A DNA stretch of 34,828 bases from Streptomyces lushanensis (GTDB taxonomy: Bacteria > Actinomycetota > Actinomycetes > Streptomycetales > Streptomycetaceae), in assembly GCF_001700515.1 (NCBI RefSeq), contig NZ_MAUD01000291.1, positions 1-34,828 on the forward strand, in the 5' to 3' direction. Below the pieces are notes generated by a model, which saw nothing but the letters and a program-made list of their open reading frames with translations, had not been told where the DNA came from and made no database searches. A program made the position numbers and the translations under genes. Shown piece after piece: positions 16,880 through 23,938 of the stretch. Every line of letters begins with the position of its first letter. Position 1 is the stretch's first letter.

Positions 16880-17546
16880 GGATGACCACCAGTTCCTCTT
16901 TGTCCTGTCCTTCGTCCATCAGGCCTCGTCCACGCAGCCATGCCAGTCGGGAACGCATGACCGGCCCGAAGGGGATCAGCACGCGGTCGCTGACCCGCGC
17001 GCGCAGGCCGGCCCGCGTCAGCCGGTCAATCGTGATCTCGGTCCCGCACAGCCCGGAGTGGACCATGAGCAGCACACCCCGGGGCCGAAGCGCCTTCGCG
17101 GCGCAGGCGCAGACCTGGTCCACCAGGGCCCGCCCGTCGTGTCCGCCGTCCCAGGCACGAGCGGCTCCGTGCCGCAGCGGTCCGGCCGGGGGTGTCGGGA
17201 CATAGGGCGGGTTGCTGAGCACGACGTCGTAGCGCCCGCCGTTCGACACCGCGACCTCGGACACATCGCAGCGGCGCACCGTGACCCGCTGACGGGACAG
17301 TGTGGCGTTGACACGGGCACAGAGCACCGCCCGCCGCGAGATGTCAACGGCTGTCACCCGCGCCCCGAGCCGGGCCGCGCACAGGGCCAGCACCCCGGTG
17401 CCGGTACCGAGGTCGAGAACGTCCATGCCCGCCCCGACGCCCTCCCGGTGAATGGCCCGCACCAGCAGGCGGGAGTCGTGCTGCGGAGCGTAGACACCGG
17501 GAATCGCCAGCGTGCACCGCGGTCTGTCCGTTCGTGGTACGGCCAT
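16863..17546 (-). CDS. HemK2/PrmC-like SAM-dependent methyltransferase
   Basis: A 227-residue class I methyltransferase. The ATG at 17546 (MAVPRTDRPR) has GAGGTGG upstream and is preferred to a start at 17636, whose extra residues match no known N-terminus. Motif I is VLDLGTGTGVLAL (44-56), followed by VTAVDIS and the catalytic-type NPPYVP (112-117). NPPY is typical of enzymes that methylate planar nitrogens, such as PrmC/HemK on release factors or exocyclic amines. The short form lacks PrmC's N-terminal helical domain and resembles HemK2/TrmN6-like proteins. The protein or small-molecule target is unknown. First gene of the operon with the CDGSH protein and the HDO-type enzyme. Confidence 0.9.
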   Translation of the reverse strand: MAVPRTDRPRCTLAIPGVYAPQHDSRLLVRAIHREGVGAGMDVLDLGTGTGVLALCAARLGARVTAVDISRRAVLCARVNATLSRQRVTVRRCDVSEVAVSNGGRYDVVLSNPPYVPTPPAGPLRHGAARAWDGGHDGRALVDQVCACAAKALRPRGVLLMVHSGLCGTEITIDRLTRAGLRARVSDRVLIPFGPVMRSRLAWLRGRGLMDEGQDKEELVVIRAEQP

Positions 17547-17709
17547 GGAACCACCTCGTCGTGGGACGAAATCGCGCCCGCCCTCCTCTTCCACGATCGG
17601 TGTGACGAGGACCCGGGACCACTCGGGGACGGTCACCGAACGTACGCCGATGGCCGGACCGGGCTCTCGTCCGGCCGTGTACGCGGCGACGGCCCTGCGC
17701 CGAAAGACC

Positions 17710-18363
17710 CTAACGCCATGAGGACATCTCCCTCGTCAGGGTGCGCCGCGCCCGGAAGAGCCTGCCGCGTACGGTCTGTTCGCTCTCGCCCAGGACCTGT
17801 GCGACCTCCTCGTACGACAGTCCGTGCAGCTCCCGCAGGATCCAGCAGACGCGCTGGCCGGGCCGGAGGTCATGGAGCGCTTGAGCCAACGCCGCGGTGG
17901 CAGCGGCGCTTTCGGCGGCACGGGCGGGCTCGCCACCGGCGTCACGAGCCGTCGGTTCGGGAACGGCGGTCAAGGACACCGTGGGCGCCTGCCCGCGCAG
18001 GACGTTGAGGCACCGGTTGGTGACAATGCGGTACATCCACGTGCGGAACGCGGCGTCCCCGCGGAACTCCGGGAGGCGCCGCCACGCGCTGATGAAGGCA
18101 TCCTGCACGGCCTCCTCGGCGTCGGAGGGGTTTCCCAGCAGGTGGTGGGCAAGGGCCAGCAGCGGCGCGCTGTGGCGGTGGACCAGGACGGCGAACGCGT
18201 CGTCGTCGCCTTCGGCGGCACGGGCGGCCAACAACCCGCTGTCCAGGAATCCGAGGTCGTCGCCGGGATCACCGATCCGCTCGGCCGCACGCTGGTCAGA
18301 CCTGGCGGCAGGGCCCGGGGCCGCACGCCGGGGTGATGAAAGTCTTCCCTGCTTCGCATCCAC
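17710..18363 (-). CDS. ECF-type RNA polymerase sigma factor
   Basis: A 217-residue group IV sigma factor. The GTG at 18363 (VDAKQGRLSS) has GGAAG upstream; a longer ATG start at 18465 would cross the divergent gene's leader. Region 2 is FAVLVHRHSAPLLALAHHLL, DAEEAVQDAFISAWRRLPEF and TWMYRIVTNRCLNVLR. Region 4 is LHDLRPGQRVCWILRELHG, SYEEVAQVLGESEQTVRGRL. An Ala-rich linker joins them. It is divergent from the small membrane protein at 18458, as is often seen where ECF sigma factors sit beside Asp23/DUF2273 genes. No anti-sigma gene is adjacent. The methyltransferase operon starts 163 nt downstream and may be read through or be a target. Confidence 0.92.
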   Translation of the reverse strand: MDAKQGRLSSPRRAAPGPAARSDQRAAERIGDPGDDLGFLDSGLLAARAAEGDDDAFAVLVHRHSAPLLALAHHLLGNPSDAEEAVQDAFISAWRRLPEFRGDAAFRTWMYRIVTNRCLNVLRGQAPTVSLTAVPEPTARDAGGEPARAAESAAATAALAQALHDLRPGQRVCWILRELHGLSYEEVAQVLGESEQTVRGRLFRARRTLTREMSSWR

Positions 18364-18457
18364 TGTCCGCTTCCAGAACAAAAAATGTGACTCTTTCCGA
18401 ATTTCCGTGTCCAACCTTGCGACGGGCAGAAACACGACAACAGGAAAGGTGCCTGCG
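18364..18457. promoter_or_regulatory. Divergent promoter region between ECF sigma and small membrane protein
   Basis: A 94-nt region holding promoters for both neighbours. It is AT-rich relative to the surroundings (CAAAAAATGTGAC near 18379). No confident -35/-10 pair could be assigned. Confidence 0.5.
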
Positions 18458-18745
18458 ATGAACACGACTGTGGCGGGGCTCGTGACCGGCCTGGCACTGG
18501 GTTTCGCCGGCTATTTCGGCGGCTTCGGGGCTTTCCTCGTGGTGGCGGTCCTGGGCCTGGTGGGCCTGATCGCCGGCTACCTGGCACGAGGCGATGTGCG
18601 TGTCTCCGACTACATACCCACCCGAAACGGCGAAGGACGCCAGGCGACGTTCCGCAACGGCGGGGGACGCCGGGAAACACTCGGACATCGTGGGAGCACT
18701 TACGGGACCGCCCCCCACAGCGAGTACAGGACGCGCGTGCGGTGA
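18458..18745 (+). CDS. Small membrane protein, DUF2273-like
   Basis: A 95-residue protein with ATG at 18458 behind AGGAAAGG. Two short glycine-rich membrane segments (VAGLVTGLALGFAGYFGGFG and FLVVAVLGLVGLIAGYLA) are followed by RGDVRVSDYI and a hydrophilic Arg/Gly-rich tail. The pattern matches the DUF2273-type small membrane proteins usually found with Asp23/Gls24 envelope-stress proteins. Here no Asp23 gene is present, only the divergent ECF sigma factor. The function is probably envelope-stress related, by context only. Confidence 0.7.
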   Translation: MNTTVAGLVTGLALGFAGYFGGFGAFLVVAVLGLVGLIAGYLARGDVRVSDYIPTRNGEGRQATFRNGGGRRETLGHRGSTYGTAPHSEYRTRVR

Positions 18746-18772
18746 GCAACCGACCACGTCACGCTCACACCT

Positions 18773-18825
18773 GGGCTTCCCGAAGAATCAGTCCCTCGCA
18801 CCCGGGCTTCCCGAAGAATCAGTCC
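18773..18825. repeat. 31-bp-period tandem duplication at the 3' end of the gene at 18819
   Basis: The 22-nt unit beginning GGGCTTCCCGAAGAATCAGT occurs at 18773-18794 and 18804-18825. The second copy contains the stop codon of the minus-strand gene at 18819-19208, so the duplication lies across and beyond that stop. Confidence 0.85.
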
Positions 18826-19208
18826 TGGGAGTCCTTGTGATCCCGCGGCTCCTGGGGGTCCACCCCGGTGTAGGCGGAAGCGTCCTTGCTGCCGCTGGGG
18901 CGCCGGGTGCGTCCCTTGGGGCCGGTGTCGTGCATGCCTTCGCTCTTGGACTTTCCGGCTTGCTCCTCGCCGCGCCGGGTACGGCTTTCGACCGGCGTGC
19001 CCGCCGTTGACCGCTTCTTGTCCTCGGGCGAGGGCTCGCGGCTCGCGTCGGGTTGCGGGGCGTACCGGTCCGGGTGGAAGGAGCGGTGCGCGCTGGGGTT
19101 GTCCTGCTGTGAGCTCTCGTCCACGTCCGGCGACCATCCGTGCTGATCACGTCCTCGGAACCGGCTCGGGCCTTCATCCTGCGGAGCGTGACCGCGCTTC
19201 TTCGACAT
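18819..19208 (-). CDS. Conserved hydrophilic actinobacterial protein
   Basis: A 129-residue protein with ATG at 19208 (MSKKRGHAPQDEG); an upstream in-frame ATG at 19268 adds only unconvincing residues. It is highly charged and polar throughout (SRFRGRDQHGW, DESSQQDNPSAHRS, PEDKKRSTAGT, PQEPRDHKDSQD), with no hydrophobic core, signal or membrane segment, and is probably intrinsically disordered. Similar hydrophilic proteins are widespread in Streptomyces without known function. Upstream on the minus strand a TATAAT (about 19275-19270) stands out in GC-rich DNA as a possible -10. Its 3' end is duplicated in the 31-bp repeat. Confidence 0.75.
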   Translation of the reverse strand: MSKKRGHAPQDEGPSRFRGRDQHGWSPDVDESSQQDNPSAHRSFHPDRYAPQPDASREPSPEDKKRSTAGTPVESRTRRGEEQAGKSKSEGMHDTGPKGRTRRPSGSKDASAYTGVDPQEPRDHKDSQD

Positions 19209-19504
19209 CAGAAGGGCCTTTCTGTCGAGTTCTCGCGCGCCCGGTTGCCCGTGCGGCGCACACCGCAATTATAGGCAAACCACCCTTGAAGGGTCTTTCG
19301 GGCAGGAATACCCTTCCGGGCCCGCACTCCCCGCATCCGTCAGGGGGCCGCTCGGCCATCCCGGGGAACTCTGTCCCGTTCCGCATGCTCTCTGTCGGAA
19401 CATCCTGTGGAACATCCTGCCGAGATGGGTGGGTCCCAGCAGACATGAAGGTGGCCAGGGCGGGCAGTCGGTGGTCGTCTGGCTTTCCGACCAAAGGCGA
19501 CACC

Positions 19505-20374
19505 GTGACGTTCTCCGCCAACGCTCCCGAAACGACTGCCACCCGCACGGGAAGAGCGGAGTTCACGGCTGACCTGCCGTGGATCGAGGACGCGGGCAAG
19601 GTCGCCCCCAGGGACGCGCGCACGCTCTCCAAGCTGTTCTTCGACCGGCTCCGGACGCTGGAGGAGGGCACCGGTGAGTACCAGTACGCCCGCAACACGC
19701 TGATCGAGATGAACCTGTCCCTGGTGACCTTCGCGGCCCGCCGGTTCCGCAACCGGGGCAGCGGCGACATGGAAGACATCATGCAGGTCGGCACGATCGG
19801 CCTGATCAAGGCCATCGACCGGTTCGACCTGTCGCGCGAGGTCGGGTTCACCTCGTTCGCGGTCCCGTACATCGTCGGCGAGATCAAACGCTTCTTCCGT
19901 GACACCACCTGGGCGGTGCACGTCCCACGGCGGCTGCAGGAACTGCGCGTCGAGCTCGCCAAGAGCAAGGAAGCCCTCGTCCCCGCCCTGGGCCGTACAC
20001 CCACGGTGAAAGAGCTCGCGGCTCACTTGGGGCTGACCGAGGACGAGATCGTCGAGGGCCTTGTCGCCGCGAACGGCTACGCGGCCGGCTCCACCGACAC
20101 CCCGGCCGGTGACGACGACGGCGACGACGGGCCGAAGTACGCGGACACCGTGGGTGATGTCGATCCGGCGCTGGAGCTGTTCGAAGACCTGTATGTGCTC
20201 GGCCCCCTGCTGAGACAGCTCGACGACCGGGAGCAGACCATCATTGAGATGCGCTTCGGCCGGGAGATGACCCAGGCGGAAATCGGCCGCGAACTGAGTC
20301 TGTCCCAGATGCATGTCTCTCGTCTGCTCACCCGCACTCTCACCAAGCTCCGCTCCGGCCTCCTTCCCTCGTGA
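19505..20374 (+). CDS. SigB/SigF-family RNA polymerase sigma factor
   Basis: A 289-residue group III sigma factor of the SigB/SigF/SigG family. The GTG at 19505 has AAAGGCGA just upstream; ATG at 19445 is an in-frame alternative with no clear ribosome site. Region 2 is at about 60-135 (YARNTLIEMNLSLVTFAARR, DIMQVGTIGLIKAIDRFD, FTSFAVPYIVGEIKRFFRD). Region 3 is at about 136-195 (WAVHVPRRLQELRVELAKS, RTPTVKELAAHLGL) with an acidic insert DDDGDDG. Region 4 is at about 235-285 (DDREQTIIEMRFGREMTQAE, LSLSQMHVSRLLTRTL). Such factors govern osmotic, oxidative and developmental stress responses and are held by RsbW-type anti-sigma factors. No anti-sigma gene is beside it, but the stressosome operon begins 874 nt downstream. 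Confidence 0.93.
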   Translation: MTFSANAPETTATRTGRAEFTADLPWIEDAGKVAPRDARTLSKLFFDRLRTLEEGTGEYQYARNTLIEMNLSLVTFAARRFRNRGSGDMEDIMQVGTIGLIKAIDRFDLSREVGFTSFAVPYIVGEIKRFFRDTTWAVHVPRRLQELRVELAKSKEALVPALGRTPTVKELAAHLGLTEDEIVEGLVAANGYAAGSTDTPAGDDDGDDGPKYADTVGDVDPALELFEDLYVLGPLLRQLDDREQTIIEMRFGREMTQAEIGRELSLSQMHVSRLLTRTLTKLRSGLLPS

Positions 20375-20428
20375 ATCCTTGTCACCCAGTCCGATTTCAC
20401 CAGTACGGCACCGAATGGGGTACCTGGC

Positions 20429-20857
20429 GTGAATGCTGAACAGAATCCACGTCGTCAGACGTCCGCACCGTTCGTGACCGAGCCGGTGCCGGATCTCCAG
20501 CTCCAGATGCTGGTACGGCTGATCGGGCAGGACGCACAGGCGGTGCTGCCGATCACGCTCCTCGTCGGCGGCGTTTTTCTCCACGGCGATCTGATCTCCC
20601 ACAAGGCATGGAAGAACGCCTGGGAACACAACCTGCGGGATGTCGACGGCCCAGGCGCGCAACTCCTGGAGAGTCTTCCCGAGCAGGTGGACCAAGCAGT
20701 CGTCGAGAAGCAGGGGCTGCAAACGGCGCAGCGGATGCCTGAGTGGATCCATCTGCGAAACGCCACCACCACCGGGGCCGGCAGGGCCGTAGTCATGCCC
20801 TTGTACCGGGGACGGCTCGCGGACGTATCGGGCTGGTCCCTCGGAAAGCCCGAGTAG
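20429..20857 (+). CDS. gvpU: GvpU-like (gas vesicle accessory protein family) protein
   Basis: A 142-residue protein, 54 nt after the sigma gene and possibly on its transcript. The start is GTG at 20429. It resembles the GvpU family: ITLLVGGVFLHGDLISHKAW near the N-terminal third, then a helical middle (LLESLPEQVDQAVVEKQGL) and a C-terminal beta part EWIHLRNATTTG with YRGRLADVSGWSLG, as in Bacillus GvpU (IHLKDA, WRGKLSAVDGFFLG). No other gas vesicle genes are in the window, so a gas vesicle role here is doubtful. A link to the stress sigma factor is more likely. There is no signal or membrane segment. Confidence 0.65.
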   Translation: MNAEQNPRRQTSAPFVTEPVPDLQLQMLVRLIGQDAQAVLPITLLVGGVFLHGDLISHKAWKNAWEHNLRDVDGPGAQLLESLPEQVDQAVVEKQGLQTAQRMPEWIHLRNATTTGAGRAVVMPLYRGRLADVSGWSLGKPE

Positions 20858-21247
20858 TCACCCGAAAACAACATGCTGATCAACAACGCGCGGCCCCACG
20901 ACCGGGATGCCGCCTGGAATCCCGGTGCGATGGACGGGCCCACGAGTCGGGTTCGGCGGACGGCGAACAGCCGACGTATTCGGTAGGCCGAGGCGCGGTA
21001 CGAAAACGCGGTGCGGCAGTCCCCGTACTGGCGATCACCTGGCATACCGGCCTGTTTGATCGGCGCCGCCGTCCAAGAGGGGCGCCTTGCCCCATCGGCT
21101 CCCGCCCGCGCCTCCCGCCCGCCGGGGCAGGCCTGCTCACAAGCGTCTTCAGCGGCTGCCATGACGCCGTGAATGTCCGCATGGCACGTGCCGTAGGCTT
21201 CGCGGGCTAGCCCTGCCATGAAATATGAATTTCGAAGGAGCGCCAGA
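20858..21247. other. 390-nt intergenic region with a terminator-like hairpin
   Basis: No supported gene. A hairpin with perfect 8-bp arms ACCGGGAT (20901-20908) and ATCCCGGT (20919-20926) probably terminates the gvpU-like transcript. A smaller GGGGC/GCCCC hairpin lies at 21079-21093. The promoter of the stressosome operon is expected in the last 200 nt. A long minus-strand reading frame here has no gene-like features. Confidence 0.6.
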
Positions 21248-22099
21248 GTGGTGAAGCGAGACAGCGCTGTTGATCTGGTGGGACTCCTGTCGGTCGAGGG
21301 CGAGGAGCTGGCCGCGTCATGGGTGCGCGAGGTGGCAACGTCGTTGGGCGGTCGAATCGGCGTGGCCGAGCTCGATCGTGAGCTCAGAGAGCTGCACGGA
21401 GCGTTGCGTGAGGCTTTGCGGGAGGGCGCCGTCGACGTCCACTCGGAGCAGATGTCCGAGGTTCGAGCGCTGCTGACGGAACTTTCGAGGAACAGGGCTC
21501 GTCAGGGATTCTCGCCGAGCGAGACCGCCATGAGTGTCTTCGCCCTGAAGCGAGTTCTCGAGCCCGTGCTGCAGAACGGCTCCGCCGAAACGATCCGGGC
21601 CTATCTGCAGCTCGGCCGCATACTTGACGGGCTGGGTCTCTTCGCGATCGAGACCTACACGCAGACGCGCGACGAACTCATCACCACGCAGGCGGAGCAG
21701 CTTCTCGAACTGTCCACCCCGGTGGTCCGGCTCTGGGACGGCGTCATCGCCGTGCCTCTGGTCGGCACACTGGACTCGGCGCGGACGCAGGTGGTGATGG
21801 AAAAACTCCTCCAGGCGCTCGTGGACACCGGTTCGGAGCAGGCGATCATCGACATCACCGGCGTTCCCGCGGTGGACACGCAGGTCGCCCAGCACCTCCT
21901 CAAGACCATTGTCGCCGCCAGGCTGATGGGCGCGGAGTGCACCGTGTCCGGCATCAGCCCGCAGATCGCGCAGACCATCGTCGCGCTGGGCATCGAGTTC
22001 GACGGCATCGTGACGAAGGCCAGCCTGGCCGACGCCCTCAAACTGGCCCTGCGCAGGTCCGGCGTGGACATGGTCGCCCACGAGGGCGTGCAGCGGTGA
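21248..22099 (+). CDS. rsbR: Stressosome scaffold/sensor RsbR paralogue
   Basis: A 283-residue protein with GTG at 21248, 7 nt after AAGGAG. The helical N-terminal domain (about 1-150; LASWVREVATSLGG-like start, FSPSETAMSVFALKRVLEPV, AIETYTQTRDELI) resembles RsbRD-type N-terminal domains, not the haem-free globin fold of B. subtilis RsbRA. The C-terminal STAS domain (about 155-275) has TPVVRLWDGVIAVPLVGTLD and IDITGVPAVDTQVAQHLL, with Thr211 at the RsbT-phosphorylated position. It forms the stressosome with RsbS and releases RsbT when stress is sensed. The stop overlaps the rsbS start by 4 nt. Confidence 0.92.
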   Translation: MVKRDSAVDLVGLLSVEGEELAASWVREVATSLGGRIGVAELDRELRELHGALREALREGAVDVHSEQMSEVRALLTELSRNRARQGFSPSETAMSVFALKRVLEPVLQNGSAETIRAYLQLGRILDGLGLFAIETYTQTRDELITTQAEQLLELSTPVVRLWDGVIAVPLVGTLDSARTQVVMEKLLQALVDTGSEQAIIDITGVPAVDTQVAQHLLKTIVAARLMGAECTVSGISPQIAQTIVALGIEFDGIVTKASLADALKLALRRSGVDMVAHEGVQR

Positions 22100-22467
22100 C
22101 AGAGCGCATCCCCATCCTGCGGATCGGAAAAACCCTGGTGGTGTCCGTCCAGTTCGATCTGGAGGACCAGACCGTCCTGAACCTCCAGGAGGATCTGGCC
22201 GAGCAGATCGTGGCCAAGTCGGCCCAGGGCGTCATCATCGACATCAGCGCTCTCGAGATCGTCGACTCCTTCGTGGGGCGCATGCTCGCCACGGTGGCCG
22301 CCATCTCACGCGTGCTCGACGCCAGGACCGTGGTCGTGGGAATGCGTCCAGCCGTGGCCATCACGCTGGTGGAGCTGGGCCTTTCACTCGGCGGGGTCAG
22401 TACGGCCCTGGATCTGGAGAAGGGGTTGGCCAAGCTGAGCCGGCCCACCAGTTCGGCCTTGCGGTGA
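22096..22467 (+). CDS. rsbS: Stressosome scaffold protein RsbS (STAS domain)
   Basis: A 123-residue single STAS domain protein with GTG at 22096 overlapping rsbR (GTGA). Motifs: IPILRIGKTLVVSVQFDLED, GVIIDISALEIVDSFVGRML with the phosphorylatable Ser58 of the DSF motif, and ARTVVVGMRPAVAITLVELG. It packs with RsbR in the stressosome core and holds RsbT until phosphorylated at Ser58 by RsbT. Its stop overlaps rsbT by 4 nt. Confidence 0.95.
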   Translation: MTERIPILRIGKTLVVSVQFDLEDQTVLNLQEDLAEQIVAKSAQGVIIDISALEIVDSFVGRMLATVAAISRVLDARTVVVGMRPAVAITLVELGLSLGGVSTALDLEKGLAKLSRPTSSALR

Positions 22468-22886
22468 CGGCGCCCTGGTCGGCGGGAGAAGAGCCACAGG
22501 TTTATCCCATCGCGCGCAGCGGCGACGTCGTTCACATCCGCCAGGCCATCCGCGCGCTTTCCCAGCAGTGCCGTCTGTCTTTGGTCGACCAGACAAAGAT
22601 GATCACGGCGGCGAGTGAGCTCGCACGCAACACCCTGACCTACGGCGGCGGGGGCACGGTCAGCGCCGGCATGGTCAGCGTGGACGGCAGGCGTGGCGTG
22701 GCCGCCGTCTTCGAGGACTCCGGCCCCGGTATCTCCGACGTCGAGCAGGCCATGACGGACGGCTGGACCTCGGGCGGCGGACTGGGGCTGGGCCTCAGCG
22801 GCGCCCGGCGCCTCGTCGACGACTTCCAGCTCCGCACCGCACCGGGCGAGGGCACTGCCGTGACCATCATCAAGTGGGTGCGGTGA
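22464..22886 (+). CDS. rsbT: Serine/threonine switch kinase RsbT
   Basis: A 140-residue GHKL-type kinase. Motifs: GDVVHIRQAIRALSQQCRLS, VDQTKMITAASELARNTLTY with the N-box Asn56, EDSGPGI (G1), and GGGLGLGLSGARRLVDDFQL (G2 and lid). RsbT phosphorylates RsbR and RsbS, leaves the stressosome and activates a PP2C phosphatase such as RsbU. All ATP-binding boxes are intact. The start is GTG at 22464, overlapping rsbS (GTGA). Confidence 0.95.
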   Translation: MTAPWSAGEEPQVYPIARSGDVVHIRQAIRALSQQCRLSLVDQTKMITAASELARNTLTYGGGGTVSAGMVSVDGRRGVAAVFEDSGPGISDVEQAMTDGWTSGGGLGLGLSGARRLVDDFQLRTAPGEGTAVTIIKWVR

Positions 22887-23935
22887 GTACCACCACCATC
22901 CTGGACGGTGAGGACGTGTCCTGGTTCCGGGACGGTCCGTCCCTGCCGGCGGCCGCCCGGGGCGCGGCTGCCGCGCTGGCCCGGCGCCTCGGGCTGAGCA
23001 GCCACCGGGCGGCCGAGGTCGCCCTCGCGGTCACCGAGGCCGCCACCAACGTGCAGCGGCACGCCGTGGACGGAGCGCTGCTGCTCCGAGTGGTGCGTGA
23101 CGCGGGCGAGGCCGGGGTGGAGTTCCTCACAGTCGACTCGGGACCCGGGATGAGGGATGTCCCCGCCTCCCTGGCCGACGGAACGTCCAGTGCCGGGACT
23201 CTCGGCATCGGCCTGGGTGCGGTCTCCCGCCTCGCGGACCACTTCGACCTGCACTCCGTTCCAGGCCGCGGAACGGTCATGACCGCGCAGTTCTGGCCAC
23301 GCGCCGTGGACGGCAGAGTCGTCGTCGCCACTCCGGGCGCGTCTCCTGCCGCAGGTGTGACCCGGCCCATCAGCGGTGAGAGTGTGTCCGGGGACGCGTG
23401 GGCGGTCCGTACCGCTGCCGACGGCGGACACCGCCCGGTGGTCCTGGTCATGCTGTGTGACGGTCTGGGCCACGGACCTCTCGCGGCGCGCGCGAGTCAG
23501 GCAGCGGTCAAGGCGTTCCACAGCACACTGGATCTCAGTCCGGCAGGCATCCTCAACGCCGTTCACCTCGCGCTGCGCGAGACGCGCGGCGGTGCGGTCG
23601 CCGTGGCACGGATCGAGCCCGACGCGGGACGGCTGCTGTACTGCGGCATTGGGAATGTCAGCGGATTCCTCGTCACCGGCGACGGCCGCAGGGCTCTGCT
23701 GTCAGCCCCCGGAATCGTCGGCGCTCACATGCGGCGGCTACGGACGTTCGAGGAACAACTCCCCGATCACGGCGCCTTGGTGATGCACTCCGACGGGCTG
23801 ACCGAACGCTGGGACCCGCGATCGCTGCCGGGTCTGCTGCACCACTCACCGCTCGTCATGGCCGGCCAGTTGCTCCGCGAAGCGGGTGTGCGGCGGGATG
23901 ACGCCAGTGTCGTCGTCGTCAAGGGGGCCTGGTGA
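22883..23935 (+). CDS. HATPase-PP2C fusion phosphatase (RsbX-like)
   Basis: A 350-residue protein with GTG at 22883 overlapping rsbT (GTGA). Residues about 10-150 are a second GHKL domain, RsbT/RsbW-like, with AVTEAATNVQRHA (Asn56), DSGPGM and GTLGIGLGAVSRLADHFDLH. Residues about 160-350 are a PP2C/SpoIIE phosphatase: VMLCDGLGHGPLAARAS, YCGIGNVSGFL, MHSDGLTERWD and DDASVVVVKGAW. The PP2C part resembles RsbX, which dephosphorylates RsbR/RsbS and resets the stressosome. The extra kinase-type domain may tether it or let it phosphorylate and dephosphorylate the same partners, which is inference. This fused form is common in actinobacteria. Confidence 0.9.
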   Translation: MSTTTILDGEDVSWFRDGPSLPAAARGAAAALARRLGLSSHRAAEVALAVTEAATNVQRHAVDGALLLRVVRDAGEAGVEFLTVDSGPGMRDVPASLADGTSSAGTLGIGLGAVSRLADHFDLHSVPGRGTVMTAQFWPRAVDGRVVVATPGASPAAGVTRPISGESVSGDAWAVRTAADGGHRPVVLVMLCDGLGHGPLAARASQAAVKAFHSTLDLSPAGILNAVHLALRETRGGAVAVARIEPDAGRLLYCGIGNVSGFLVTGDGRRALLSAPGIVGAHMRRLRTFEEQLPDHGALVMHSDGLTERWDPRSLPGLLHHSPLVMAGQLLREAGVRRDDASVVVVKGAW

Positions 23936-23938
23936 TCA

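Noticed and set aside
20455-21219. Minus-strand reading frame of 254 codons across the gvpU-like gene and the following gap
   Set aside because: No ribosome site or recognisable domain, and it overlaps a well supported plus-strand gene.
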